Assembly (NCBI RefSeq): GCF_000264315.1
Contig: NZ_AJXU01000031.1
Coordinates: 1 to 64,000, forward strand
Length of the DNA: 64,000 nucleotides
DNA from: Rhodanobacter fulvus Jip2
GTDB taxonomy: Bacteria; Pseudomonadota; Gammaproteobacteria; Xanthomonadales; Rhodanobacteraceae
Direction of reading: 5' to 3'
A program made the position numbers and the translations under genes. The notes below the pieces were generated by a model. It searched no databases and was not told the origin of the DNA. It saw only the letters and a list, made by a program, of their open reading frames with translations. This document shows, in pieces, positions 19,721-30,927 of this stretch (positions are counted from its first letter, which is position 1; each line of letters begins with the position of its first letter).

Positions 19721-20389
19721 ATGATCGTTGTCCACCATCTCAACAACTCGCGCTCGCAACGCATCCTGTGGCTGCTGGAGGAGTTGGGCGTGCCGTACGA
19801 GATCAAGCGCTACCAGCGCGACCCGAAAACCATGCTGGCGCCGCCCGAACTGCGCGCGGTGCATCCGCTGGGCAAGTCGCCGGTGATCACCGACGGCGAG
19901 CTGACCGTGGCCGAGTCGGGCGCCATCGTCGAATACCTGGCCGATCGTTACGGCGCCGGTGTGCTGATTCCCGCGCACGGCACGCCCGAGCGCCTGCGCT
20001 GCAACTACTGGCTGCACTACGCCGAAGGTTCGGCGATGCCGCCTTTGCTGCTGAAACTGGTGTTTCATCGGGTGGAAAATGCGCCGATGCCGTTTTTCGC
20101 CAAGCCGTTCGCCAGGGGCATCGCGCGCAGGGTGCAGCACGATTTCGTCGATCCGCAACTGGCCCTGCATCTGGACTACCTCGAATCCCGGTTGCGAAAC
20201 AGCGACTGGTTCGGCGGCGCCACCTTCAGCGTGGCCGACATCCAGCTGAGCTTTCCGCTGGAAGCGTTCGCCGCCCGCGGCGGGCTGGACGAGACGCGGC
20301 CGAAACTGTGCGCATTCCTGCAACGCATCCACTCACGCCCGGGCTACCAGCGCGCGTTGCAGCGTGGGGGCGAGTACCAGCTGGGCTGA
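19721..20389 (+). CDS. Glutathione S-transferase
   Basis: A 222-residue GST. The N-terminal thioredoxin-fold domain (IVVHHLNNSRSQRILWLLEE, then HPLGKSPVITDGELTVAESGAI) binds glutathione; the Ser in NNSRSQR is the likely activating residue. The C-terminal helical domain contains WFGGATFSVADIQLSFPLEA (N-cap box region). The start at 19721 follows GCGGAG. It probably serves in detoxification or thiol maintenance; substrate unknown. It is upstream of the ElaB/YqjD-like gene in the same direction. Confidence 0.9.
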   Translation: MIVVHHLNNSRSQRILWLLEELGVPYEIKRYQRDPKTMLAPPELRAVHPLGKSPVITDGELTVAESGAIVEYLADRYGAGVLIPAHGTPERLRCNYWLHYAEGSAMPPLLLKLVFHRVENAPMPFFAKPFARGIARRVQHDFVDPQLALHLDYLESRLRNSDWFGGATFSVADIQLSFPLEAFAARGGLDETRPKLCAFLQRIHSRPGYQRALQRGGEYQLG

Positions 20390-20477
20390 ACGGTACCCGC
20401 GCCCAACCGCGCGGGTATACGCCTCACTCACGAACGCGCTGGCAGCCTGTGACGTCAACAGAGTCCAGGAGAACGCC

Positions 20478-20810
20478 ATGCACAGACGTGATATCGAACG
20501 GCAGATTCGCGATGCCAGCGAGCAGGCCGGCCAGCGCGTTCGCCAGTCCGCGAGCGGCGCGGTAGACAACGCGCAGAACCTCATCGACCGCGGCCGTCGC
20601 CGCATCCAGGAGCGCTTTGGTGCGGGCGATGGCCGCTATCGCCGGCAGCTGACCCGCGCCGCGGAAGACCTGGCCGACGAAACCAACTACCACTACCGCC
20701 GCATGCGCCGCCAGGTGAATCGCCACCCGGTCGCCACGGTGGCGATCGTGGCCGGCACCATTGGCGCGTTCCTGCTGCTGCGCCGCGCCTTCAGCAGCGA
20801 CGACGATTGA
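20478..20810 (+). CDS. ElaB/YqjD/DUF883-like inner-membrane anchored protein
   Basis: A 110-residue protein with a long charged amphipathic helix region (residues 1-80, rich in Arg and Gln) and one C-terminal membrane helix (PVATVAIVAGTIGAFLLLRRAF) followed by SSDDD. This is the architecture of ElaB/YqjD-type tail-anchored proteins, some of which bind ribosomes in stationary phase. The ATG at 20478 has AGGAGA 7 nt upstream. A strong terminator follows. Confidence 0.75.
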   Translation: MHRRDIERQIRDASEQAGQRVRQSASGAVDNAQNLIDRGRRRIQERFGAGDGRYRRQLTRAAEDLADETNYHYRRMRRQVNRHPVATVAIVAGTIGAFLLLRRAFSSDDD

Positions 20811-20844
20811 GAAACGAGGGCGCGCAACGCTGACATCGGAAGAT

Positions 20845-20876
20845 AAAAAAACCGCCCGGAAAGGGCGGTTTTTTTA
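20845..20876. terminator. Bidirectional intrinsic terminator
   Basis: ACCGCCC-GGAAA-GGGCGGT hairpin flanked by an A6 run on the left and a T7 run on the right, so it has the poly-U form in both directions. It sits between the convergent ElaB-like gene and aceE. Confidence 0.93.
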
Positions 20877-20891
20877 TTGCTGCAAGGTCGA

Positions 20892-23621
20892 TCAGACGCT
20901 CAGCGGATTCGGCTTTTCCGGATCCAGGTTGTACTGCTTGATCGCGCGGCTGACGTCCTTGGCGCTGACCTTGCCTTCCTTCGCCAGCGCGGCCAGTGCG
21001 GCATGGGCGATCCAGCGGCGATCGACCTCGAAGAACTCGCGCAGGTGCTCACGCGTGTCGGAGCGGCCGAAACCTTCGGTGCCCAGCACGGTGTAGTGCA
21101 TGCCGTCGGGGATGAACGCACGGATCTGGTCGGCGAATTCGCGCACGTAGTCGGTGGCGGCAATCGCCGGGCCGGCACGCCCATCCAGCAAACCGGTGAC
21201 ATACGGCACGCGCTGCTCGGCTTCCGGATGCAGGCGGTTCCAGCGCTCGGCATCGAAACCGTCACGACGCAGCTCCACGAAGCTGGGGCAGGACCAGATG
21301 TCGGATTTCACCCCGAAGTCCTTCTCCAGCAACTCGGCCGCCGCAATCACCTCACGCAGGATCGTGCCCGAACCCAGCAGCTGCACGCACGGCGCCACCG
21401 CCTTGCCCTTGCCCTTGCTCTTATCCGAATCCCGACTCCCGACTCCCGAATCCCGGAGCAGGTACATCCCCTTGATGACGCCTTCCTCGCAGCCCTTGGG
21501 CATGTCCGGATGGGCGTAGTTCTCGTTCATCACGGTGATGTAGTAGTAGTGGTCTTCCTGCTCCTGCAACATGCTGCGCACGCCGTCCTGCATGATCACC
21601 GCCACCTCGTACGAGAACGTGGGGTCGTACGCCTTCACGTTGGGAATGGCGCCGGCCAGCAGGTGCGAATGGCCGTCCTCGTGCTGCAGGCCTTCGCCGT
21701 TCAACGTGGTGCGGCCGGCGGTGCCGCCGACCAGGAAACCGCGCGAACGCATGTCGCCCGCCGCCCAGCAAAGGTCGCCGATGCGCTGGAAGCCGAACAT
21801 CGAGTAGTAGATGAAGAACGGCAGCATCGGCTGATTGCTGATGCTGTAGCTGGTGGCCGCGGCCATCCACGAGGCCATGCCGCCGGCTTCGCTGATGCCC
21901 TGCTGCAGCACCTGGCCCTTCTGGTCTTCGCGGTAGTACAGCAGTTGGTCGGAATCCTGCGGCCGGTATTTCTGGCCGAACGGCGCGTAGATGCCGATCT
22001 GCCGGAACATGCCTTCCATGCCGAAGGTGCGCGCCTCGTCGGCCACGATCGGTACCACGCGCGGGCCGATGGCCTTGTCGCGCAACAGCAGGTTCATGCC
22101 GCGCACCAGCGCCATGGTGGTGCTGATCTCGCGGTCGCCGGTGCCCTTGGTGATCTGCTCGAACGCGGACAGGTCCGGCGCCTTGAGCTTCACGTCGGTG
22201 GTGCGGCGACGCTGTGGCAGCGCGCCGCCGAGTGCCTTGCGGCGCTCCAGCATGTACTGCACTTCCGGGGAGTCCTTGCCCGGGTGGTAGTACGGCACTT
22301 CGTGCAGCTTGTCGTCGGGCACGGGGATGTTGAAGCGGTCGCGGAACGTGCGCACCGACTCGTCGTCCAGCTTTTTCTGCTGGTGGGTGGGGTTCTGCGA
22401 TTCGCCCGAGCCCAGGCCCATGCCGTAACCCTTGACCGTCTTGGCCAGGATCACCGTCGGCATGCCCTTGGTGGCCGACGCGGCGTGGTACGCCGCATAC
22501 ACCTTGTGCGGGTCGTGGCCGCCACGATTCAGGCGCCAGATGTCGTCGTCGCTGAGGTTGGCCACCATCTCGCGCGTCTCCGGATACTTGCCGAAGAAAT
22601 GCTCACGCGTGTACGCGCCACCGAAGGCCTTGCAGGCCTGGTACTCGCCGTCGACGGTTTCCATCATCAGCTTGCGCAGCACGCCCTTGCTGTCGCGCGC
22701 CAGGAGCGGATCCCAGTAGCTGCCCCAGACCAGCTTGAGGGCATTCCAGCCGGCGCCGCGGAACACGCCTTCCAGCTCCTGGATGATCTTGCCGTTGCCG
22801 CGCACCGGGCCGTCCAGCCGCTGCAGATTGCAGTTGATCACGAAGATCAGGTTGTCTAGGCCCTCGCGGCCGGCCAGCGAGATCGCGCCCAGGGACTCCG
22901 GCTCGTCGCACTCGCCGTCGCCCATGAAGCACCAGATCTTGCGATCGCTCTTGGGCACCAGGCCGCGATTCTCCAGATACTTGAAGAACTGCGCCTGGTA
23001 GATCGCCTGAATGGGGCCCAGGCCCATCGACACCGTGGGCACCTGCCAGTAGTCGGGCATCAGCCACGGGTGCGGGTAGGAGGTCAGCGAACGGCCACGG
23101 CCGATCACGTCGGCGCGGAACAGGTCGAGCTGGTCGGCGTCGAAGCGGCCCTCGAGGAACGAGCGGGCATAGATGCCCGGGCTGGAATGGCCCTGATGGA
23201 AAATCAGGTCGCCCGGATGCTCGGCGCTGGGGGCGCGCCAGAAATGGTTGAAGCCCACGTCGTACAGCGTGGCGCTGGAGGCGAAGCTGGCGATATGGCC
23301 GCCCAGTTCGCCCGGCTTGCGATTGGCCCGTACCACCATCGCCATCGCGTTCCAGCGGATCAGCGAGCGGATGCGCCATTCCATCGCCGCATCGCCGGGG
23401 CTCTTGGCCTCCTGGCTGGGCGGGATCGTGTTGACGTATTCGGTGGTGGGGTTGAACGGCAGGTAGCCACCCGAACGGCGGGTGGTATCGACCATCTTTT
23501 CCAGCAGGAAATGCGCACGCTCGGTGCCATCGTGATGGATCACCGCATCAAGCGAATCGATCCACTCGCTGGTTTCGGTAGGGTCGATGTCCTGGTTGAG
23601 GATATCGTCGAGCTGATCCAT
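20892..23621 (-). CDS. aceE: Pyruvate dehydrogenase E1 component (homodimeric type)
   Basis: A 909-residue thiamine-diphosphate enzyme that decarboxylates pyruvate and acetylates the E2 lipoyl groups. The TPP site GDGECDEPESLGAISLAG...NLIFVINCNLQ is intact; the pyrimidine and C-terminal domains follow (ISEAGGMASWMAAAT, LGTEGFGRSDTREHLR). The ATG at 23621 has GGAGAATCTTC in front. Oddity: at residues 723-733 the sequence RDSGVGSRDSD is encoded by four tandem 7-bp units of an intergenic repeat, followed by DKSKGKGKAVAPC; the region corresponds to a shorter loop before VQLLGSG in E. coli AceE (from memory). Its partners aceF and lpdA are 11 kb away. Confidence 0.96.
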   Translation of the reverse strand: MDQLDDILNQDIDPTETSEWIDSLDAVIHHDGTERAHFLLEKMVDTTRRSGGYLPFNPTTEYVNTIPPSQEAKSPGDAAMEWRIRSLIRWNAMAMVVRANRKPGELGGHIASFASSATLYDVGFNHFWRAPSAEHPGDLIFHQGHSSPGIYARSFLEGRFDADQLDLFRADVIGRGRSLTSYPHPWLMPDYWQVPTVSMGLGPIQAIYQAQFFKYLENRGLVPKSDRKIWCFMGDGECDEPESLGAISLAGREGLDNLIFVINCNLQRLDGPVRGNGKIIQELEGVFRGAGWNALKLVWGSYWDPLLARDSKGVLRKLMMETVDGEYQACKAFGGAYTREHFFGKYPETREMVANLSDDDIWRLNRGGHDPHKVYAAYHAASATKGMPTVILAKTVKGYGMGLGSGESQNPTHQQKKLDDESVRTFRDRFNIPVPDDKLHEVPYYHPGKDSPEVQYMLERRKALGGALPQRRRTTDVKLKAPDLSAFEQITKGTGDREISTTMALVRGMNLLLRDKAIGPRVVPIVADEARTFGMEGMFRQIGIYAPFGQKYRPQDSDQLLYYREDQKGQVLQQGISEAGGMASWMAAATSYSISNQPMLPFFIYYSMFGFQRIGDLCWAAGDMRSRGFLVGGTAGRTTLNGEGLQHEDGHSHLLAGAIPNVKAYDPTFSYEVAVIMQDGVRSMLQEQEDHYYYITVMNENYAHPDMPKGCEEGVIKGMYLLRDSGVGSRDSDKSKGKGKAVAPCVQLLGSGTILREVIAAAELLEKDFGVKSDIWSCPSFVELRRDGFDAERWNRLHPEAEQRVPYVTGLLDGRAGPAIAATDYVREFADQIRAFIPDGMHYTVLGTEGFGRSDTREHLREFFEVDRRWIAHAALAALAKEGKVSAKDVSRAIKQYNLDPEKPNPLSV
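21426..21453. repeat. Four tandem 7-bp units inside aceE
   Basis: CGAATCC, CGACTCC, CGACTCC, CGAATCC on the + strand, i.e. GGATTCG/GGAGTCG units in the coding direction. This is the same heptamer class as the intergenic arrays at 33.77 kb (CGGGATT x4) and 62.1 kb. As 28 bp of a 7-bp unit, gain or loss of one copy would shift the aceE frame. Confidence 0.85.
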
Positions 23622-23720
23622 GAAGATTCTCCGCGGCGCCGTGCGGTGCCTGACTTGATGTGGGAACCCGCAGCCGGGGATGCAGCGAGCCCATCAAGTT
23701 TAGCGGCCGGCCCACCCGTG

Positions 23721-23738
23721 CGCCACCGCACGGTGGCG
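23721..23738 (-). terminator. Hairpin downstream of maeB
   Basis: CGCCACCG-CA-CGGTGGCG, a perfect 8-bp stem 35 bp after the maeB stop in the 152-bp gap before aceE. There is no T-run, so it may be a weak or Rho-assisted end point, or may fall in the aceE 5' region. Confidence 0.4.
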
Positions 23739-23772
23739 GTCCGGTATCGCGGCAAGGCGGTCGCGAGCCCCC

Positions 23773-26070
<2,298 letters not shown>

Positions 26071-26189
26071 CGATGCGCTTTTTATGGGAGGAAGACAGAG
26101 AAATCCGCGCGGCGGATATTCCTTTTCGATGTTAGCACCGGGTTAAACGAGGTGCCTGTTACGAAAGTACCGTTGCGCATTGTTCGCCT

Positions 26190-26260
26190 GTAGGAGTGGC
26201 TTCAGCCGCGATGCCTTTTCGAACACATCCAGCGCATCGCGGCTGAAGCCGCTCCCACAA
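26190..26260. repeat. REP-like inverted pair (CGGCTTCAGCCGCGATGC)
   Basis: Arm 26191-26214 (TAGGAGTGGCTTCAGCCGCGATGC) and arm 26234-26259 (its near-perfect complement ending CCGCTCCCACA) surround a 19-bp centre. Each arm carries a small palindrome, GGCTTCAGCC. Related units are at 33.80 kb and 53.71-53.79 kb. The pair sits between the QEGLA gene end and the maeB start, with no transposase nearby. Confidence 0.85.
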
Positions 26261-26267
26261 CGGCGCT

Positions 26268-27617
26268 TTAAACGCCGATCGACAATTCGTCGGCCTGCAC
26301 GTTTTCCATCTGGATGCCGTTGATGAACAGCGAGAACGCCAGCTTGCCCGCCAGCCCGTGCATGTGTTGCATCCACGGTGGCAGCCAACGCGGGGGCAGG
26401 ATGGCGCCGGAATCGAAATATGGTTGCAGCGAGATCACGTCGTGCAGCGCCAGCTTGCCGGCGAACAGATGACGCAGCAGATCCATCCGTCGTTGCTTCA
26501 GCGCCCAGCGGAAAAACGTGTGCACGGTGAGCAGGCCGGACAGATAGACGTTGTCCTTGGCGAACGCCGCGCCGCCCTCCAGCGGTACGCCGCGGAACAC
26601 GCGTTGGGCCGAGTGGAAGCTGTCGGCCACGCTTTGGCCACAGGCGCTGAAGTACTGGTAGACCTCGACGAAGTTGGCGCCGTTGAGCGCCATGTCGATC
26701 GCCACGATGCGCAGGCTGATGCGCTTGAGGCGGGTGATGTCGATCGCGCCGGACATCAGCTCGGCGAAGACCGCCAGCCCTTCCTGTGTGGCCGTCACCC
26801 GCGGCGAGGTGCGCGCCAGCGAGGCCAGCAATGGCTGGCGGCGACCGTTCAACGCAGTCAGCGAATGGACGAAAGCCTCGTGCGCCAGCAACTGGTGGCG
26901 GTCGTATTCGCTGAAGCAGGTGCCGCCGCGCAGGCGGATGCGGGTGGCGCCGGCGGCGGCCTTGGCGGTGAGCTCCGGATCGACCTCGACGCGGATCACG
27001 CCCTCGCCGAAAAACGCATCCAGCGTGGCGGCCACGTCGCTGCGCAGGGCGTCCGCCGGTACCGGCATGCCGCTTTCGTCGGCGAGCAGGTCCGCACCCA
27101 GTTCGTCGGCCAGTTCCACGAAATAGCGGGCCGCATCGAGGTTGCTGCGCTGGCTGCCGGGGATCGGATCGTCGGGACGTCCGTACAGCGCGATCGACGG
27201 CGCAGTGACCGCCGCGGTACCCACTGATTCCAGCATGTCGGCGGCGATGCGCCAGGACTCGGCGGTGCGGCGCAGGTAATCGTCCAGCGGATCGATGTCC
27301 CGCGGATCGTTGCCGCCCGCCGCCGCCTCGATGGCGGCCAGTTCGGCCCGGGCCGCGGCCAGCTTCGGCCGCGTATAGGTGATCGGCGGCAGCGTGAAAC
27401 GGCCGTTGCCGTAGGCGCGGATCATCTGGCTTTCCAGCGAGGCCGGCCACGCCACGGTGGGCAGGATGCGGATCTCCCGCACCGCGGCCAGCAGGCGCTG
27501 GTCGAGCGCGGCGCAGCGCTGCAGTTGTGCCGCGCTGGCGGGCGGCGTGCTCAATCCCTGGCCCTGCCGGTCCGACGGCACAACGCAGGGGCGACGCGGC
27601 TGATTCGGGCGGTGCAC
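26268..27617 (-). CDS. DUF1704 / QEGLA-motif protein, putative metallopeptidase
   Basis: A 449-residue protein of the group annotated as flavohemoglobin expression-modulating QEGLA motif protein (DUF1704). The core has LLAHEAFVHSLTALNGRRQP, an HExxxH site (His246, Glu247, His251), then TATQEGLAVFAELMSG, whose Glu279 could be a third metal ligand. Eukaryotic DUF1704 proteins (the MATCAP tubulin tyrosine carboxypeptidases) use this layout for zinc, so peptidase activity is a fair inference; the substrate is unknown. The start is GTG at 27617 with GGAG upstream, 48 bp after the rsgA stop; the long upstream reading frame overlaps rsgA and is not coding. Confidence 0.82.
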   Translation of the reverse strand: MHRPNQPRRPCVVPSDRQGQGLSTPPASAAQLQRCAALDQRLLAAVREIRILPTVAWPASLESQMIRAYGNGRFTLPPITYTRPKLAAARAELAAIEAAAGGNDPRDIDPLDDYLRRTAESWRIAADMLESVGTAAVTAPSIALYGRPDDPIPGSQRSNLDAARYFVELADELGADLLADESGMPVPADALRSDVAATLDAFFGEGVIRVEVDPELTAKAAAGATRIRLRGGTCFSEYDRHQLLAHEAFVHSLTALNGRRQPLLASLARTSPRVTATQEGLAVFAELMSGAIDITRLKRISLRIVAIDMALNGANFVEVYQYFSACGQSVADSFHSAQRVFRGVPLEGGAAFAKDNVYLSGLLTVHTFFRWALKQRRMDLLRHLFAGKLALHDVISLQPYFDSGAILPPRWLPPWMQHMHGLAGKLAFSLFINGIQMENVQADELSIGV

Positions 27618-27664
27618 ATGGGTCGACTCCGGCAGGCTCGCATGGCTGTGGATGGGGCGCTCGG

Positions 27665-28720
27665 CTAATCGCGTTCGCGTTGCCCGCGGGGGCTGTGCGG
27701 GCGGTCGATCGGGCGGCCCCCGCGCTGGCGGCGCAAGCGCGCTTCCAGGGTGGCGGCCTGCTCCTCGCGCTCGTCGTGCAGTTTCAGGTAATTGCGCCAG
27801 CGGCCGGGGCTGAGTTCGCCATTGTCCAGCGCGATCTGCACCGCGCAGCCCGGCTCGCTGCCGTGGCCGCAGTCGGCGAAGCGGCATTGCTCGGCAAGCA
27901 GTTCGATGTCGGCGAACAGGTCGAGGTTTTCCTCGCCGGTGAGTTTCAGCTCGCGCATGCCGGGCGTGTCGATCAGGCAGCCGCCGCTGGGCAGCGACAA
28001 CAAGGCGCGATGGGTGGTGGTGTGGCGGCCGCGGCTGTCGTGGCTGCGCACTTCGGCGGTGGCCATGGTGGCCGTGCCCAGCAAGGTGTTGGTGAGGGTG
28101 GATTTGCCGGCACCGGAGGAACCCACCAGCACCGCGCTGTCGCCCGGCTGCAGGTACGGCGCCAGCAAGGCCGCACTGGCCGGGTCCTTGCCGTTCAGCG
28201 GATGGATCGGCGTGCCGGCCGGCAGCCGTTCGCGCAAGGCAGCGATCAGTTCGTCGGCATCGTCGCGGGTGTCGAGCTTGCTCAGCAGCACTACCGGCTG
28301 CGCGCCGGAATCCTCGGTCAATGACAGGTAGCGCTCGATCCGGGCCGGGTTGAAATCGCCGTCCAGGCCGGTCAGCACCAACACGTAGTCGATATTGGTG
28401 GCGATCAATTGGCGCTCGTAGCGCTCGCCGGCCGCCGCCCGCGACATCACGGTACGACGCGGCCGCACGGTGACGATATGCGGCGGCGCACCGTTGGCCA
28501 CTTCGACGAAATCGCCGACCACCGGCCGCTCCGCCGGGTCAATGCCGCGCTTCAGGAAACGGCCGTCCGGCTGGGCGCCGAACAGCACCTCGCCATCATG
28601 CAATTCATAGCCGGCGCGATGCTGGGCCACCACCCGGGCCAGGCGCAGGCCGGCGGCGGGCAAGGTATCGCCACGCCAGCCGATACGGCGCAGGCGTTCG
28701 ATGGTTTCGGCGTCACTCAT
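27665..28720 (-). CDS. rsgA: Ribosome small-subunit-dependent GTPase A
   Basis: A 351-residue circularly permuted GTPase that checks late 30S maturation. An N-terminal OB fold is followed by the G4-like LLSKLDTRDD before the P-loop GSSGAGKSTL and the G3 motif DTPGM. The zinc-binding end has Cys/His in CRFADCGHGSEPGCAV. A His in RGRHTTTHRALL replaces the usual catalytic Gln, as in the family. The C-terminus is highly basic (RLRRQRGGRPIDRPHSPRG). Probably cotranscribed with the QEGLA gene. Confidence 0.95.
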   Translation of the reverse strand: MSDAETIERLRRIGWRGDTLPAAGLRLARVVAQHRAGYELHDGEVLFGAQPDGRFLKRGIDPAERPVVGDFVEVANGAPPHIVTVRPRRTVMSRAAAGERYERQLIATNIDYVLVLTGLDGDFNPARIERYLSLTEDSGAQPVVLLSKLDTRDDADELIAALRERLPAGTPIHPLNGKDPASAALLAPYLQPGDSAVLVGSSGAGKSTLTNTLLGTATMATAEVRSHDSRGRHTTTHRALLSLPSGGCLIDTPGMRELKLTGEENLDLFADIELLAEQCRFADCGHGSEPGCAVQIALDNGELSPGRWRNYLKLHDEREEQAATLEARLRRQRGGRPIDRPHSPRGQRERD

Positions 28721-28933
28721 GGCGGGGATCTGCTTGTGTTGTCCGGCGGAACCGGAAGGTTGGGACGGTCGTGTCGAGGCGGCCAGCCCGGGGATCAGAG
28801 GACACGGCGATTATGCCTTGCCCGCAGTTCGCCGCACGATAGCCCCTTATTGGCCCTTGGCCGACCTCGCGCTGCACTGCATCACGCTGGTAGCATTCGG
28901 TAACCGGCGGTGGCGTCGGCCTGACTCACGAGG

Positions 28934-30193
28934 ATGCCGGTGGTGGCTTCGATCAAACCCAGTGCGCACCTGGCGGAAGTGCGCTACGAGATCCGTGGCG
29001 CGCTCAACCGGCGCGCGCGCGACATGGAGGCCAGCGGCCTCGACATCATCAAGCTGAACATCGGCAACCCCGGCCGCTACGGTTTCGAAGCGCCCGCGCA
29101 CCTGCGCGAGGCCGTCGCCAGCCACCTGCACCAGAGCGACGCCTACGGCCACGAACAGGGCCTGGAACTGGCCCGCGAAGCCATCGCCGAACAGCAGCGC
29201 GCCCGCGGCGCCCGTGGCGTCGACATCGAACACATCTTCATCGGCAACGGCGTCAGCGAGCTGATCGACCTGTCGCTGCGCGCCCTGCTGCAGCCGGGCG
29301 ACGAAGTGCTGCTGCCCAGCCCGGATTACCCGCTGTGGAGCGCCGCCACCATCCTGAATGACGGCACGCCGCGCTATTACCGTTGCCTGGCGGAGAACGA
29401 CCACCTGCCCGATCCGGACGAAATCGAGGCGCTGGTGACCCCGCGCACGCGCGCGCTGGTGCTGATCAACCCCAACAACCCCACCGGCGCGGTGTACCCG
29501 CGCGCGCTGCTGGAGCGCCTGGTGGCCGTGGCCGCACGACACAAGCTGCTGCTGCTGTGCGACGAAATCTATGACGAGGTGCTGTACGACGGCGCCGTGT
29601 TCCAGCCGCTGGCCGAGGTCGCCGGCGATCTGCCCTGCGTCAGCTTCGGCGGCTTGAGCAAGGTCCATCGCGCCTGCGGCTACCGCGTGGGCTGGATGAG
29701 CCTGTCCGGCAGCCACGCGCTGACCGCCGACTATCGCGACGCCCTGCAACTGCTGGCCGCGCTGCGGCTGTGCGCCAACATGGCGGTGCAATGGGCCGTA
29801 CCGCCCGCGCTGCACAGCGCACCCACCATCAACGCGCTGACCGCCGCCGGCGGCCGTCTGCACGAGGCGCGCCGGCTGGTGATGGAAGGCGTGGCCGCCA
29901 GCCGCCACCTCGACCTGGTGGCCCCAGCCGGCGCCCTGTACGCGTTCCCGCGCGTGCGCGCCGAGAGCTTTGGCGAGTTCGACGACAACGCGTTCGCGCT
30001 GCGTCTGCTGGAGGAGGAGTCGGTGCTGGTGGTGCCCGGCAGCAGCTTCAACGTGCCCAGGAGCCACCATTTCCGGCTCACTCTGTTGCCGCCGCCGGCG
30101 CAACTGATGGAAGTGTTCGTGCGCATCGACCGGGTGCTGGAGCGCATGGCGAGCGAGCAGCCCCGACGCAAAGTCGCCAGCGCCGCCGCCTGA
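28934..30193 (+). CDS. alaA: Alanine-type aminotransferase (AlaA-like)
   Basis: A 419-residue class I/II PLP aminotransferase, probably making alanine from pyruvate and glutamate. It aligns well with what I recall of E. coli AlaA: LKLNIGNPGRYGFEAP, IFIGNGVSELIDL, SPDYPLWSAA, NPNNPTGAVYPR, DEIYDEVLYD, and the PLP lysine in FGGLSKVHRACGYRVGW. GTG codons at 28940 or 28943 are possible alternative starts, since AGGA at 28931 is too close to the ATG. It is divergent from rsgA and shares one base with the next gene (TGATG). Confidence 0.9.
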   Translation: MPVVASIKPSAHLAEVRYEIRGALNRRARDMEASGLDIIKLNIGNPGRYGFEAPAHLREAVASHLHQSDAYGHEQGLELAREAIAEQQRARGARGVDIEHIFIGNGVSELIDLSLRALLQPGDEVLLPSPDYPLWSAATILNDGTPRYYRCLAENDHLPDPDEIEALVTPRTRALVLINPNNPTGAVYPRALLERLVAVAARHKLLLLCDEIYDEVLYDGAVFQPLAEVAGDLPCVSFGGLSKVHRACGYRVGWMSLSGSHALTADYRDALQLLAALRLCANMAVQWAVPPALHSAPTINALTAAGGRLHEARRLVMEGVAASRHLDLVAPAGALYAFPRVRAESFGEFDDNAFALRLLEEESVLVVPGSSFNVPRSHHFRLTLLPPPAQLMEVFVRIDRVLERMASEQPRRKVASAAA

Positions 30194-30816
30194 TGACCGG
30201 CGGGCCGGCTGCCGCCATGCCGCTCCGCCACCTCGCCCTGGGCGATTCCTACACGGTGGGCGAAGGTGTGCCCGCCGATGCCAGCTGGCCGGCGCAACTG
30301 CGACGGCGACTGCACGAGGACGGCATTGCCGTCGATCCGCCGCGCATCGTGGCGGTCACCGGCTGGACCACCGACGAGCTGGCGGCGGGCATGGATGCCG
30401 CCGCGCTGGTGCCCGCGTGGGATCTGGTCACCCTGCAGATCGGGGTGAACAACCAGTACCGCGGCCGTCCGGTTGCCGAGTACCACCAGGAATTCGCCAA
30501 CTTGCTGCAGCGCGCCATCGCGCTGGCCGGCGATCGCCCTGCCCGCGTCGTGGTCGTTTCGATTCCGGACTGGGGCGTCACCCCGTTTGCCCGCGACCCG
30601 CAGCGCGATGACGCCGTCATCGCCGCCGAACTGGATGCCTGCAACGCGGTGGCCGGTGCCGAGACCATGCGTCGCGGTGCCGGTTGGGTCGATGTCACGA
30701 CGATCTCCCGCCAGCGCCCCGGCGATGTCGTCGGTGACGGTCTGCATCCATCGGGCGCCCAATACGCGGCCTGGGTCGAGGCGATCGCGCCCGCCGTGCG
30801 TGCCGCGCTGCGCTGA
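30193..30816 (+). CDS. SGNH/GDSL-family hydrolase
   Basis: A 207-residue esterase or lipase-like protein. Block I is LALGDSYTVGEG (nucleophile Ser), block III is LQIGVNNQYRG (Gly/Asn oxyanion residues), and block V is GDGLHPSGAQY (Asp and His of the triad). There is no signal peptide, so it is cytoplasmic. Its ATG overlaps the alaA stop by one base, suggesting coupled translation. The substrate is unknown; SGNH enzymes deacylate lipids, sugars or thioesters. Confidence 0.88.
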   Translation: MTGGPAAAMPLRHLALGDSYTVGEGVPADASWPAQLRRRLHEDGIAVDPPRIVAVTGWTTDELAAGMDAAALVPAWDLVTLQIGVNNQYRGRPVAEYHQEFANLLQRAIALAGDRPARVVVVSIPDWGVTPFARDPQRDDAVIAAELDACNAVAGAETMRRGAGWVDVTTISRQRPGDVVGDGLHPSGAQYAAWVEAIAPAVRAALR

Positions 30817-30927
30817 TACCGCTGCGCGCAAACCTTCAGGCACGGCGATCGCCCGCAGCGCCTTGATCGGCGACAAGGTCCCCACATATCAGCCGGCGTA
30901 TCATTACCCCCTTTTCGGAGCCTCCCC

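Noticed and set aside
26190-26260. Transposon ends
   Set aside because: The inverted pair encloses only 19 bp and the same units recur singly and in pairs elsewhere, which fits REP-like elements. No RAYT-type transposase gene is in the window.
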